Origin: Sulfurimonas sp.
GTDB lineage: Bacteria; Campylobacterota; Campylobacteria; Campylobacterales; Sulfurimonadaceae
Reading direction: 5' to 3'
Assembly: GCA_027063295.1 (NCBI GenBank)
Contig: JAMORZ010000089.1
Location: forward strand, 1 to 11,086
Length of the DNA stretch: 11,086 nucleotides
Part shown: one piece after another, positions 1 through 6,672 of the stretch
Position numbering within the stretch: position 1 is the first letter of the stretch
Layout of the letters: each line of letters opens with the position of its first letter
Position numbers and translations under genes: made by a program
Notes under the pieces: model-generated
Database searches by the model: none
Told to the model about the DNA's origin: nothing
Seen by the model: only the letters and a program-made list of their open reading frames with translations

Positions 1-1
1 A

Positions 2-349
2 GAGCTTGGTCTTGCAAAAGAGCCTTATGTAGTGATGATACTTCTTATGCTTTTTATGCCTGTTCTTGGGTTTATAATGATGCCTATAATGGGGATTGTG
101 AGTCGCCATAATGAGTATGAAGCAGACAAAATGGGAAGTGAACTTGGTGGACCTGCAGGGGCAATAGAGCTTGCAAATGCACTCCAAAAACTTGTAACAG
201 AGAATAAAAGTTTTCCACTTTCACACCCTATTTATATCTTTTTTCACTATACACATCCACCTGTACTTGAGAGACTCAAAGAGTTAGGTGTTGATTTGGC
301 TGTTTATGATGATGGAGCACTAGAGGGCAAATGCGAAGCAGATATTTAG
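2..349 (+). CDS. M48 family (Ste24/CAAX-type) membrane metalloprotease, C-terminal fragment
   Basis: The frame is open from base 2, so this is the last 115 residues of a gene that begins before the window. A hydrophobic, Met-rich segment (about residues 10-33 of the fragment) fits a membrane helix. It is followed by S-R-H-N-E-Y-E-A-D, the M48 motif that supplies the third zinc ligand (Glu at fragment residue 38). Near the end, T-H-P-P-V-L-E-R-L matches the closing motif of Ste24/HtpX-type proteases. The HExxH motif would lie upstream and is not visible. The family comprises integral membrane zinc proteases that cut peptides or misfolded membrane proteins. The stop lies 19 bases inside prmC, so the two genes are probably translationally coupled. 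An internal GTG at 32 is not a credible start because the motifs need the upstream part. The family call is firm; the exact subtype is not. Confidence 0.85.
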   Translation, partial: ELGLAKEPYVVMILLMLFMPVLGFIMMPIMGIVSRHNEYEADKMGSELGGPAGAIELANALQKLVTENKSFPLSHPIYIFFHYTHPPVLERLKELGVDLAVYDDGALEGKCEADI

Positions 350-1170
350 TCAAAGAGCTTCTTCAAAAGGTTAGTGAAATTTTAAGTGAAGCTTCGATTG
401 AGAGAGCATCACGTGAAGCACAACTCCTTTTGATGGACTTTTTTGACAAAGATGAACTTTGGCTTATTACTAACCAGCAAACAACTCTTGAAGTACCTCA
501 AAAGTTTTTTAAGCTAGTTCAAAGAAGAGCTGAGCATGAACCACTTGAGTATATTACAAATCATGTTAGTTTTTATTCTGAGGAGTTTTACATCGACAAG
601 GGTGCACTGATCCCCCGTCCAGAAACAGAACTGCTTATCGATGAGGTGAAAAAATACTTCCCAGATCAAAATGCAAATATCTCTTTTGCTGAAGTTGGCG
701 TTGGCAGTGGTATCATCTCCATTATCTTGGCACAACACTACATAAATGCAACTTTTATAGCTGTTGATATCTCAAATGCAGCTTTAGAGGTTGCACGAAA
801 AAATATTGAAAAATTTGCTCTTAGTGACAGAATAGAGTTGCGTTTGGGATCACTTCTAGAGCCTGTTAGCGAGAAGATAGATTATCTTGTTTCAAATCCA
901 CCATACATAGAAGATGGGCTAGAACTTGATACAAATCTCTCCTATGAGCCTCAAAACGCACTTTTTGGTGGTAGAGTAGGGGATGAACTGATTCAGGCAC
1001 TACTTGATGAAGTCTTAAGTCGTGGTATTAACTTGTTTACATGTGAGATGGGTTATGACCAAAAAGGTAAAATACAAAAATATTTAGAAAATAAACAATA
1101 CTCCTCGTTAGAGTTTTATAAAGATTATAGTGATTTTGATAGAGGTTTTACATTAAAGGTTAAGAGTTGA
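331..1170 (+). CDS. prmC: Peptide chain release factor N5-glutamine methyltransferase PrmC (HemK)
   Basis: PrmC methylates the Gln of the GGQ motif in release factors RF1 and RF2 using S-adenosylmethionine, which improves translation termination. The 279 residues match the usual family length. An N-terminal helical region (1-85) is followed by R-P-E-T-E (96-100), a PrmC hallmark. The SAM-binding glycine loop is E-V-G-V-G-S-G (121-127), an acidic residue after the next strand is at D146, and the catalytic N-P-P-Y sits at 189-192. The C-terminus ends in the expected F-D-R-G-F stretch. The ATG at 331 has an AGAGGG-type ribosome site just upstream, inside the end of the protease gene. The stop overlaps the start of the next gene by four bases. 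Nothing looks broken. N-P-P-Y also occurs in other N-methyltransferases, but R-P-E-T-E and the N-domain make PrmC the best call. Confidence 0.95.
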   Translation: MRSRYLVKELLQKVSEILSEASIERASREAQLLLMDFFDKDELWLITNQQTTLEVPQKFFKLVQRRAEHEPLEYITNHVSFYSEEFYIDKGALIPRPETELLIDEVKKYFPDQNANISFAEVGVGSGIISIILAQHYINATFIAVDISNAALEVARKNIEKFALSDRIELRLGSLLEPVSEKIDYLVSNPPYIEDGLELDTNLSYEPQNALFGGRVGDELIQALLDEVLSRGINLFTCEMGYDQKGKIQKYLENKQYSSLEFYKDYSDFDRGFTLKVKS

Positions 1171-1646
1171 AAAGAAATATATATTTAGATTTTTCATATT
1201 TGTTAGTTATTGCTGCTACATTGGGTGGCGTACTTGTTCTTGGGATTTTGGTTGCACCTGTTGTGTTTCATACAGATAAAATCACAGTTGGGATCTTAAT
1301 AGATCATTACAATGCAGGGATTATTATGGCTGAGATATTTCACCGTTTTGGTGTTTGGCTCTATGTTGTTGCTGTGTATGTAGCTTTATATGAAGCACGA
1401 GTATATAAGATGGGACAACGTGATGCTATTGCATTTGCAAGTGCATCGATAGTTCTGTTTACATCTTTACTTTTTAGTGGTGTGTATGCACCAAAAATCA
1501 TCGCTATGCAGGCACTTGGAGCAGAAGCAACACAAAGTGATACATTTCAAAACATCCACATAGCAAGTGAGATAGACTTTAAGATACTCGCAGTTGCACT
1601 TCTTGTACTTTTTGTACGTAGATTGATGCTTTTACGTATCTCTTAG
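1167..1646 (+). CDS. DUF4149-type small integral membrane protein
   Basis: The protein has 159 residues with four predicted membrane helices at roughly 10-33, 55-77, 87-108 and 138-156. The spacing, the polar H-x-A-S-E segment before the last helix (131-135) and the F-S-G-V-Y-A-P-K end of helix three (103-110) resemble the DUF4149 (TMEM205-like) family, whose bacterial function is unknown. The start is a TTG at 1167 overlapping the prmC stop (TTGA), with a purine-rich AAGG about seven bases upstream. No nearby ATG precedes the first helix, so a coupled TTG start is the best choice. It lies between prmC and the NosL-like gene, probably on the same transcript. The membrane location is clear from the sequence; the family call is recalled and moderately sure; no function can be assigned. 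Confidence 0.75.
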   Translation: MKRNIYLDFSYLLVIAATLGGVLVLGILVAPVVFHTDKITVGILIDHYNAGIIMAEIFHRFGVWLYVVAVYVALYEARVYKMGQRDAIAFASASIVLFTSLLFSGVYAPKIIAMQALGAEATQSDTFQNIHIASEIDFKILAVALLVLFVRRLMLLRIS

Positions 1647-1662
1647 AGGGGGATAAATTCAT

Positions 1663-2328
1663 ATGGTACAATTAAAATTTTTTTTTCTTGTAGTTTTTTT
1701 TTCCCTACCATCACTTTTTGCTTATCCAAATTATTCTCAGGCTATTAAAGAGAAAAAGCTCTATCCAATGGGTGAGAAACTTTATAAACAAAGATGTAAA
1801 AGTATAGAGCCAAAAGTGTTTGCAACTTATGAAGCAATGCAAGATAGTATTGTCAATGAAAAACTCTGTAAAAAGATGAATAAAAAATATTTTGAAGCTC
1901 TTTCTCTTTACTTGTGGGATAAAAAAAGAGGGTTACAAAAGAGTAAAAAAGAGCTTAGTATTGTTGTGACTCATGATGAAAAATGTCCTATATGTGGTAT
2001 GTATGTTTATAAATATCCAAAATGGGCAACTCAAATCTTTTATGGAGATACACACCACTCTTTTGATGGTGTAAAAGATATGATGAAGTATTATTTTGCT
2101 CATCAAGAGGGGATAACAAAGATTCTTGTAAGAGATTATTATACCCAAGAGGTTATTGATGCTAAGAGTGCCTATTTTGTTGTTGGTAGTGATGTTTATG
2201 GACCAATGGGGGATGAGCTCATCGCTTTAAAAGATAAAAAAAGTGCAAAAGATTTCTACTTTGACCATCGTGGGAAAAAAATCCTTCGATTTGATGATAT
2301 TACACAAGATTTGGTTTTTGGGCTTTAG
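1663..2328 (+). CDS. Exported NosL-like copper-binding protein with an extra N-terminal domain
   Basis: Residues 1-20 form a signal peptide (very Phe/Leu-rich, cleavage likely after S-L-F-A), so the mature protein is periplasmic. Residues 100-215 resemble NosL: C-P-I-C-G-M (108-113), H-S-F-D-G (132-136) and G-P-M-G (180-183). NosL is a copper(I) chaperone for nitrous oxide reductase and is often a lipoprotein; here no lipobox Cys is visible. Residues about 35-90 form an additional domain with G-E-K-L-Y-K-Q-R-C and a second Cys (C45, C69), ending in S-L-Y-L-W-D-K-K-R. That layout recalls a small cytochrome c fold, but there is no C-x-x-C-H, so it should not bind haem covalently. No nos genes are near. 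The ATG at 1663 has AGAGGGGG about ten bases upstream. The coding end overlaps the convergent J-domain gene by four bases. General metal or copper handling is an inference. Confidence 0.8.
   Translation: MVQLKFFFLVVFFSLPSLFAYPNYSQAIKEKKLYPMGEKLYKQRCKSIEPKVFATYEAMQDSIVNEKLCKKMNKKYFEALSLYLWDKKRGLQKSKKELSIVVTHDEKCPICGMYVYKYPKWATQIFYGDTHHSFDGVKDMMKYYFAHQEGITKILVRDYYTQEVIDAKSAYFVVGSDVYGPMGDELIALKDKKSAKDFYFDHRGKKILRFDDITQDLVFGL
1678..1702 (+). repeat. Two T9 homopolymer tracts in the signal-peptide region of the NosL-like gene
   Basis: Runs of nine T occur at 1678-1686 and 1694-1702, separated by seven bases, and encode the Phe-rich core of the signal peptide. Loss or gain of one T in either run would shift the frame near the start of the gene. 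The tracts are seen directly; slippage is an inference, and Phe-rich coding in an AT-rich genome is the plain alternative. Confidence 0.6.
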
Positions 2329-2621
2329 CGACCACCAAACTTATCGTGCCACCACTCTTGTGGTGTGTAGGTTTTTTGTTTGATATCTTCCTCTTTAAAA
2401 GAAAATTCGTAGTTATTACAATAATCTAAAATAAGCTCATAAGCTTCATTGATCTGTGTACTCATTTTTGTGGCTTTTTCAACATCATCTTTATGTTTGT
2501 CGGGATGCCATTTTTTCATAAGGTTTTTGTATTTGTTTTTGATCTCTTTGAGGGTAGAAGTTTCACGAAGGCCAAGGAGTGTTTTGGCCTTTATGAGTTT
2601 TGCAAAGTGAGAAGAAGACAC
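2325..2621 (-). CDS. Small J-domain protein directly downstream of ftsZ
   Basis: The protein has 98 residues, most of them a single J domain. H-P-D lies at 39-41, between a basic helix (K-N-K-Y-K-N-L-M-K-K-W) and a third helix (I-N-E-A-Y-E-L-I, 57-64). J domains stimulate ATP hydrolysis by DnaK-type Hsp70 chaperones. A short acidic tail ends in T-P-Q-E-W-W-H-D-K-F-G. There is no Gly/Phe region, zinc module or substrate domain, so the client is unknown. The start is GTG at 2621, separated from the ftsZ stop (TAG, 2627-2625) by one codon (ATA) in the same frame. No Shine-Dalgarno sequence is visible, which suggests reinitiation after ftsZ. The frame is closed upstream by the ftsZ stop and the next Met (35) lies inside the domain, so no better start exists. 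It overlaps the convergent NosL-like gene by four bases. Confidence 0.85.
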   Translation of the reverse strand: MSSSHFAKLIKAKTLLGLRETSTLKEIKNKYKNLMKKWHPDKHKDDVEKATKMSTQINEAYELILDYCNNYEFSFKEEDIKQKTYTPQEWWHDKFGGR

Positions 2622-2624
2622 TAT

Positions 2625-3749
2625 CTAGTCTTGTTGTTGTCTCATATATGCTGGAATTTCAAGATAATCATCACTCATATCTCCACCAACTACAAGACGT
2701 GGACGAATCTTAATAGGATTTACCGCTGGTGTTTGAGGTTCTTCTGTGCTGTTTGCACTTTGTTGTTGATTTTGTTCTCTTTCAAAACCTGTTGCAATGA
2801 TAGTAATCTTTACATAATCTTCAGGAAGTGAAGCATCTGTTGATGTACCAAAGATAATATTTGCTTGATCATCAGCACTTTCATTAACAACATTCATCGC
2901 TTCGTAGATCTCCATAATTGGAAAATCTGGATGCATATTGAAGTGTACTAAAACACCCATTGCACCATTGATAGACATATTGTCAAGAAGTGGTGACTCA
3001 ATCGCAGTCTTGATAGCTTCATAAGCTGCATTATCACCTGTATGCTCACCAACACCCATCAGTGCCATACCTTTGTATTGCATAACAGTTTTTAAGTCTG
3101 CAAAGTCAAGATTGATGTCGTTTTCTCCACTTGAGAGGATGATCCCAGAAGTACCACTCACTGCTTGAGCTAAAACAGAATCAACAATCTTGAAGCTATC
3201 TTTTAAACCAAGTTTTCTATCGATGATAGAGAGTAGTTTTTCATTTGGGATAACAACGATAGAATCTGACTCTTTTTTAAGCTCTTCTAAACCTTGTTCT
3301 GCAAGTTGTAAACGTTTTTTCCCTTCAAACATAAAAGGCTTTGTAACCACAGATATAGTAAGTGCTCCAACCTCTTTAGCGATTTGTGCTACAACTGGTG
3401 CGGCACCTGTTCCTGTACCACCACCAAGACCAGCAGAGATAAAGACAATATCTGCACCCTCTAGTGCTGCACGAATATCATCATAGTTCTCAAGAGCAGA
3501 ATCTTTACCAACTTCTGGTCTCATACCAGCACCAAGGCCTTTTGTTAGTTTTGCACCGATTTGAATCTTTGATGCTGCAGAGTTTTCTGAGAGTACTTGA
3601 GCATCAGTATTGATGAGCATCATCTCGATACCAGTTACACCCTCATTGATCATATGACCGATCATATTTCCACCGCCACCACCGACGCCTACTGCAATTA
3701 TTCTTGCACCATTAATGTTGCTTGCTTCTTCTACTAAAAACGGTTCCAT
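2625..3749 (-). CDS. ftsZ: Cell division protein FtsZ
   Basis: FtsZ is the tubulin-like GTPase that forms the division ring at mid-cell. Numbering here counts from a GTG at 3752; the preferred ATG start at 3749 removes one residue. The glycine-rich nucleotide strand V-G-V-G-G-G-G-G-N lies at 21-29, the GTP signature G-G-G-T-G-T-G at 110-116, and the T7 loop N-L-D-F-A-D at 214-219, with Asp216 and Asp219 in catalytic positions. A variable linker (about 325-358) leads to the C-terminal tail D-Y-L-E-I-P-A-Y-M-R (362-371), which binds FtsA and other partners. The length (374) is typical. ATG at 3749 is preferred because AAGGAG at 3757-3762 sits seven bases upstream. ftsA ends only a few bases before, so both are co-transcribed. 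All key residues are present. Confidence 0.98.
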   Translation of the reverse strand: MEPFLVEEASNINGARIIAVGVGGGGGNMIGHMINEGVTGIEMMLINTDAQVLSENSAASKIQIGAKLTKGLGAGMRPEVGKDSALENYDDIRAALEGADIVFISAGLGGGTGTGAAPVVAQIAKEVGALTISVVTKPFMFEGKKRLQLAEQGLEELKKESDSIVVIPNEKLLSIIDRKLGLKDSFKIVDSVLAQAVSGTSGIILSSGENDINLDFADLKTVMQYKGMALMGVGEHTGDNAAYEAIKTAIESPLLDNMSINGAMGVLVHFNMHPDFPIMEIYEAMNVVNESADDQANIIFGTSTDASLPEDYVKITIIATGFEREQNQQQSANSTEEPQTPAVNPIKIRPRLVVGGDMSDDYLEIPAYMRQQQD

Positions 3750-3756
3750 CACTTCA

Positions 3757-3762
3757 CTCCTT
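3757..3762 (-). promoter_or_regulatory. Strong ribosome binding site of ftsZ
   Basis: AAGGAG on the minus strand begins in the last base of the ftsA stop codon (TAA at 3764-3762). It lies seven bases before the ATG at 3749 but only four before the GTG at 3752, so it favours the ATG. It is the strongest Shine-Dalgarno match in this division gene group and should give FtsZ much higher translation than FtsA. Confidence 0.8.
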
Positions 3763-5117
3763 TAAAATAACTGGGTTGCCCAGTTCCAAAACTTAGACAA
3801 TCCATTTGCTTCGTCACTTTTTTTCTCTTTTTGAACTTCTAGATTTACCATCTTTTGTTCTGTTTGCTCTTCAATAGGAGCAACAGGGATATCTGGAACT
3901 TGTTCAAAATTAACTTTTGTCATTGGTGTTTTTTCTTCATTTGTATGACGAACTCTTTTGTTGACATCAATCTCATAAGCTGTGTATGGTTGAGCAGCAT
4001 AGATAACAAGACCTATGACACTTGCATACTCTGCACCTCTAAGAGAGTCAAAAAGTCCATTCATCTCTTTAGGTTTTGCCAGTCTCACTGGCACAGATCC
4101 AAAAGTTGCTACCGCAAGATCACGGATTCCTTCCATATTTGAAAAACCACCAGTAAGGATAACACCTGCACCTGTTTGCTCTTTAAGTCCTGAATTTTCA
4201 ATAAACTTAGAAAGAAGCATAAGTGTCTCACCAACACGTGCGTACACCACATTGTGTACCACTTCAAGTGATACCTCTTGGGTATTGCTCTCATCCCCAA
4301 TAGTAGGTAACTCTATGAGATCATTACTTGGGTTAAGAAGTGATCCATAAGAGAGTTTTACTTTGTCAGCAGCATTGAGTGGTGTATGAAGTGCCATTGA
4401 GAGATCACTTGTGACATGGTTAGAACCAACACCTAAAAAGTCATTATATCGGATAGAGTTCCCAGAATGTATGGTGATATTACATGTGTTACCACCCATA
4501 TCGATCACAGTAGCACCTAGCTCTTTCTCATCATCATTGAGTGTAGAGATAGCAGAAGCATACCCTGCTAAAACAACATTTTCTACTTCAACTCCAGCAC
4601 CTTGAACTGCCTTTTTAAGGTTATTTAGGTTTGACTTTTGAGTTGTTATGATATGTGTTTCAACTTCAAGGCGAGATGCATTCATCCCAAGAGGATCTTC
4701 GATAAAATCTTGATCATCAACTTTAAAATTAAATGGAAGTGCATGGAGCACTTCATATTCGTTTGGAATATTTGCATTATACAAAGAGGTGTGCATAACA
4801 CGTTCAATCTCTTTAAAACTGATCTCTTTGCTTTGGATATTTACAATACCATTTGAGTTAAGGCTTTTTGTGTATGCTCCTGAGATAGAGACGATAGCAG
4901 AAGTAACTTCTGAACCAGCCACTCTTTTTGCATCTTCTACTGCTGTTTTGATACTTCTTGAAGCGAGCTCAATATTTGTAATGCTTCCACGCTTTAAACC
5001 TTGAGCTTTTGTTGTGCCAGCCCCTATAACAGATATAGAGTTGTCATTTGCTATTTGAGCAATTACAGCACAAATTTTAGTAGAGCCAACATCGATGGCT
5101 AAAACAGTTCTACCCAA
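3762..5117 (-). CDS. ftsA: Cell division protein FtsA
   Basis: FtsA is the actin-like ATPase that ties FtsZ filaments to the inner membrane and recruits later division proteins. The 451 residues show the phosphate-1 loop A-I-D-V-G-S-T-K (7-14), phosphate-2 loop V-I-D-M-G-G-N-T (204-211) and adenosine motif L-T-G-G-F-S-N-M (321-328). The 1C domain lies between the first two motifs. A charged linker (385-437) ends in N-G-L-S-K-F-W-N-W-A-T-Q-L-F (438-451), an amphipathic helix fitting the membrane-targeting sequence. The start is TTG at 5117, one base after the stop of the upstream PpiD-like gene, with AAGGA (5125-5129) seven bases upstream. No ATG is available near the conserved N-terminus. A TTG start followed by the strong ftsZ site downstream suggests a low FtsA to FtsZ ratio set at translation. 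Confidence 0.97.
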   Translation of the reverse strand: MGRTVLAIDVGSTKICAVIAQIANDNSISVIGAGTTKAQGLKRGSITNIELASRSIKTAVEDAKRVAGSEVTSAIVSISGAYTKSLNSNGIVNIQSKEISFKEIERVMHTSLYNANIPNEYEVLHALPFNFKVDDQDFIEDPLGMNASRLEVETHIITTQKSNLNNLKKAVQGAGVEVENVVLAGYASAISTLNDDEKELGATVIDMGGNTCNITIHSGNSIRYNDFLGVGSNHVTSDLSMALHTPLNAADKVKLSYGSLLNPSNDLIELPTIGDESNTQEVSLEVVHNVVYARVGETLMLLSKFIENSGLKEQTGAGVILTGGFSNMEGIRDLAVATFGSVPVRLAKPKEMNGLFDSLRGAEYASVIGLVIYAAQPYTAYEIDVNKRVRHTNEEKTPMTKVNFEQVPDIPVAPIEEQTEQKMVNLEVQKEKKSDEANGLSKFWNWATQLF

Positions 5118-5118
5118 T

Positions 5119-6579
5119 TTAGAGTCCTTCTATATATATCTCAGTTTGGTACTTGTTTTTAAGAGTCTTTATAAGACCTTCATCAAACAGTGCACTTTTC
5201 AATCTTGTAACCAGTTGTTCTGGGTTAGTTTCCTCATTTTTAAGCATTTTTTGTTCCATGATGTTATAAAGAACAATTTTTCCACTGCTCAGTTGAACAA
5301 AATCCCTTCTCTTCGAACTTGTAAAGAGTTTGCTTAAAAATTCGTTTGCTTCTATATCGGACAAAAGTGTAAGTTTATTAGCATCTTTACTAGTAATATA
5401 AGAAGTTTCTACACCTTTAAACGTAGAAATAGAATTTTTTGCAAGTTCTAAGATCTGCTCTTTTGATTTTGTGGCGATGTAGAGTGGAAGAAGTTCTCTT
5501 TTTGCTTCTTGAAAACTTTTTACTTCAGATGGATTGATTTTTTCAAGTTTGAAAATATAATATGTTTTTCCAACAAGGATAGGCTTGAGATATGGGGATG
5601 CTAAAGATTTCTCAGAAAGTTTTTCCAATACCTCTGGAGTATAAGGGTTTGCTGATTGAGAAAGTGTTGCTTCTTGAGGCTCTTCATTAAGTTTTCCCTT
5701 TTTAAAAGCGATATATTTACGAAGTGCAGCATCTTTTGTTGCTTTGTCATTGAGCTCTGTTACAACATTGGTTGCTTTTTCTAAAGGAAGGATCTTACCA
5801 TCTTTGTCTAAGAAATGTGTTTTGTTCTCGTTGTAATATTTCTCTATAGTTTGCTGATCAAATGTTTTAGAGAGTTGTTTTTGAATAACAAAAGTAACCT
5901 TATAGCTGATATCTGTTTTGTAATTGTTTTTTTGTGTTTCCCAAAAAGCTTTGAGCTTTTCATCTGATGTATCAACATCAATCAATGAAGGATCAAGAAC
6001 TTTATAGTTAAGTTTATCTGCAATAGAACTGAGCGTTTGCATAATTTTTGTTTCATTTTTGTTCTCTTTTACAGGAAAAAATGCGAGTGTTTTTTGGATA
6101 AGAAGAGATTTCTTCAAATCATCTTCATACTCTTTCATCGTAAGGTTATTTCTTGAGAGTACACTTTTGTAAATCTCTTTGTCAAATACACCAGCTTCGT
6201 TAAAAAAGTATTTTTGTTGTTGAAGCTCTTTGAGAAGTTCTGCATCACTCACTTCAAGATTATACTCTTGTGTAAGATTTAAGATGAGAGCTTGCTGTGT
6301 GAGTTGTTGTAGTGCTTGACGTTGCAGACCAAACTGTTTTGCTTTTTCTTCATCAAAATTTCCACGAAACATTTGGTTGTACTGAGCATAGATTCGTGAG
6401 TATGTTTTTTGAAGTTCTCCCATGCTGATTTCAACATTGCCAACTTTTGCAACTGCTCCTGCTTTATCACCGTAGCTATATTGTCCCCAGCCAACAAAAC
6501 CTGCACCAACAAATGCGATTGTTGAGATCCAGATAGTTATAATAAGCCATTTTTTATGTCTTTGCATCCAAGTTATCAT
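5119..6579 (-). CDS. PpiD/SurA-like membrane-anchored periplasmic folding factor
   Basis: The protein has 486 residues. A short basic cytoplasmic end (Q-R-H-K-K) precedes one membrane helix (about 11-31), with the rest in the periplasm, as in PpiD. Residues 40-200 form a SurA_N-like helical chaperone region: A-K-V-G-N-V-E-I-S (44-52), then a long Gln-rich helix with L-T-Q-Q-A-L-I-L. The C-terminal half should hold the parvulin isomerase domain, but the usual G-G-D-L-G-type core is not visible; only its tail-like stretch (K-T-Y-Y-I-F-K-L-E-K-I, 338-348) can be seen. Enzyme activity is therefore doubtful, while a chaperone role in outer-membrane or secreted protein folding is likely. The ATG at 6579 has only a weak AAGG 11 bases upstream. 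It heads the ftsA-ftsZ transcript; a similar gene precedes ftsA in Campylobacter and Helicobacter, as far as I recall. Confidence 0.85.
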   Translation of the reverse strand: MITWMQRHKKWLIITIWISTIAFVGAGFVGWGQYSYGDKAGAVAKVGNVEISMGELQKTYSRIYAQYNQMFRGNFDEEKAKQFGLQRQALQQLTQQALILNLTQEYNLEVSDAELLKELQQQKYFFNEAGVFDKEIYKSVLSRNNLTMKEYEDDLKKSLLIQKTLAFFPVKENKNETKIMQTLSSIADKLNYKVLDPSLIDVDTSDEKLKAFWETQKNNYKTDISYKVTFVIQKQLSKTFDQQTIEKYYNENKTHFLDKDGKILPLEKATNVVTELNDKATKDAALRKYIAFKKGKLNEEPQEATLSQSANPYTPEVLEKLSEKSLASPYLKPILVGKTYYIFKLEKINPSEVKSFQEAKRELLPLYIATKSKEQILELAKNSISTFKGVETSYITSKDANKLTLLSDIEANEFLSKLFTSSKRRDFVQLSSGKIVLYNIMEQKMLKNEETNPEQLVTRLKSALFDEGLIKTLKNKYQTEIYIEGL

Positions 6580-6612
6580 TGTGAGAAAAGCCTTCGTGTA
6601 GATATTTTGTGT

Positions 6613-6618
6613 ATTCTA
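6613..6618 (-). promoter_or_regulatory. Possible -10 element for the PpiD-like/ftsA/ftsZ transcript
   Basis: TAGAAT on the minus strand lies 33 bases before the ATG at 6579 and is the best -10 match in this divergent gap. No good -35 element is seen at 16-18 bases, which is common in Campylobacterota promoters. The call rests on one hexamer and is weak. Confidence 0.35.
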
Positions 6619-6637
6619 TGTAAATTACCCTTTAAAC

Positions 6638-6666
6638 TTGATAAAGTGCTACATCATTGGTATAAT
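6638..6666 (+). promoter_or_regulatory. Near-consensus sigma-70 promoter of bioA
   Basis: A TTGATA -35 element (6638-6643) and a perfect TATAAT -10 element (6661-6666) are 17 bases apart, and TG one base before the -10 makes it an extended -10. Transcription should start at about 6672-6674, on or next to the bioA ATG at 6673. No ribosome binding site precedes that ATG, so a leaderless message is predicted. Confidence 0.8.
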
Positions 6667-6672
6667 ATACTT

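Noticed and set aside
3190..4350. Long plus-strand frames opposite ftsZ and ftsA
   Set aside because: They are antisense shadows of two strongly conserved genes, with no ribosome sites or recognisable domains.
5944..5960. Inverted repeat AAAAGCT-TTG-AGCTTTT as an internal terminator
   Set aside because: It lies within the PpiD-like coding region upstream of ftsA and ftsZ, has a short AT-rich stem and a three-base loop; chance is more likely than a real terminator.
6556..6672. Upstream in-frame extension of bioA from the ATG at 6556
   Set aside because: It overlaps the divergent PpiD-like gene, lies before the clear bioA promoter, and the added 39 residues do not resemble the BioA N-terminus.
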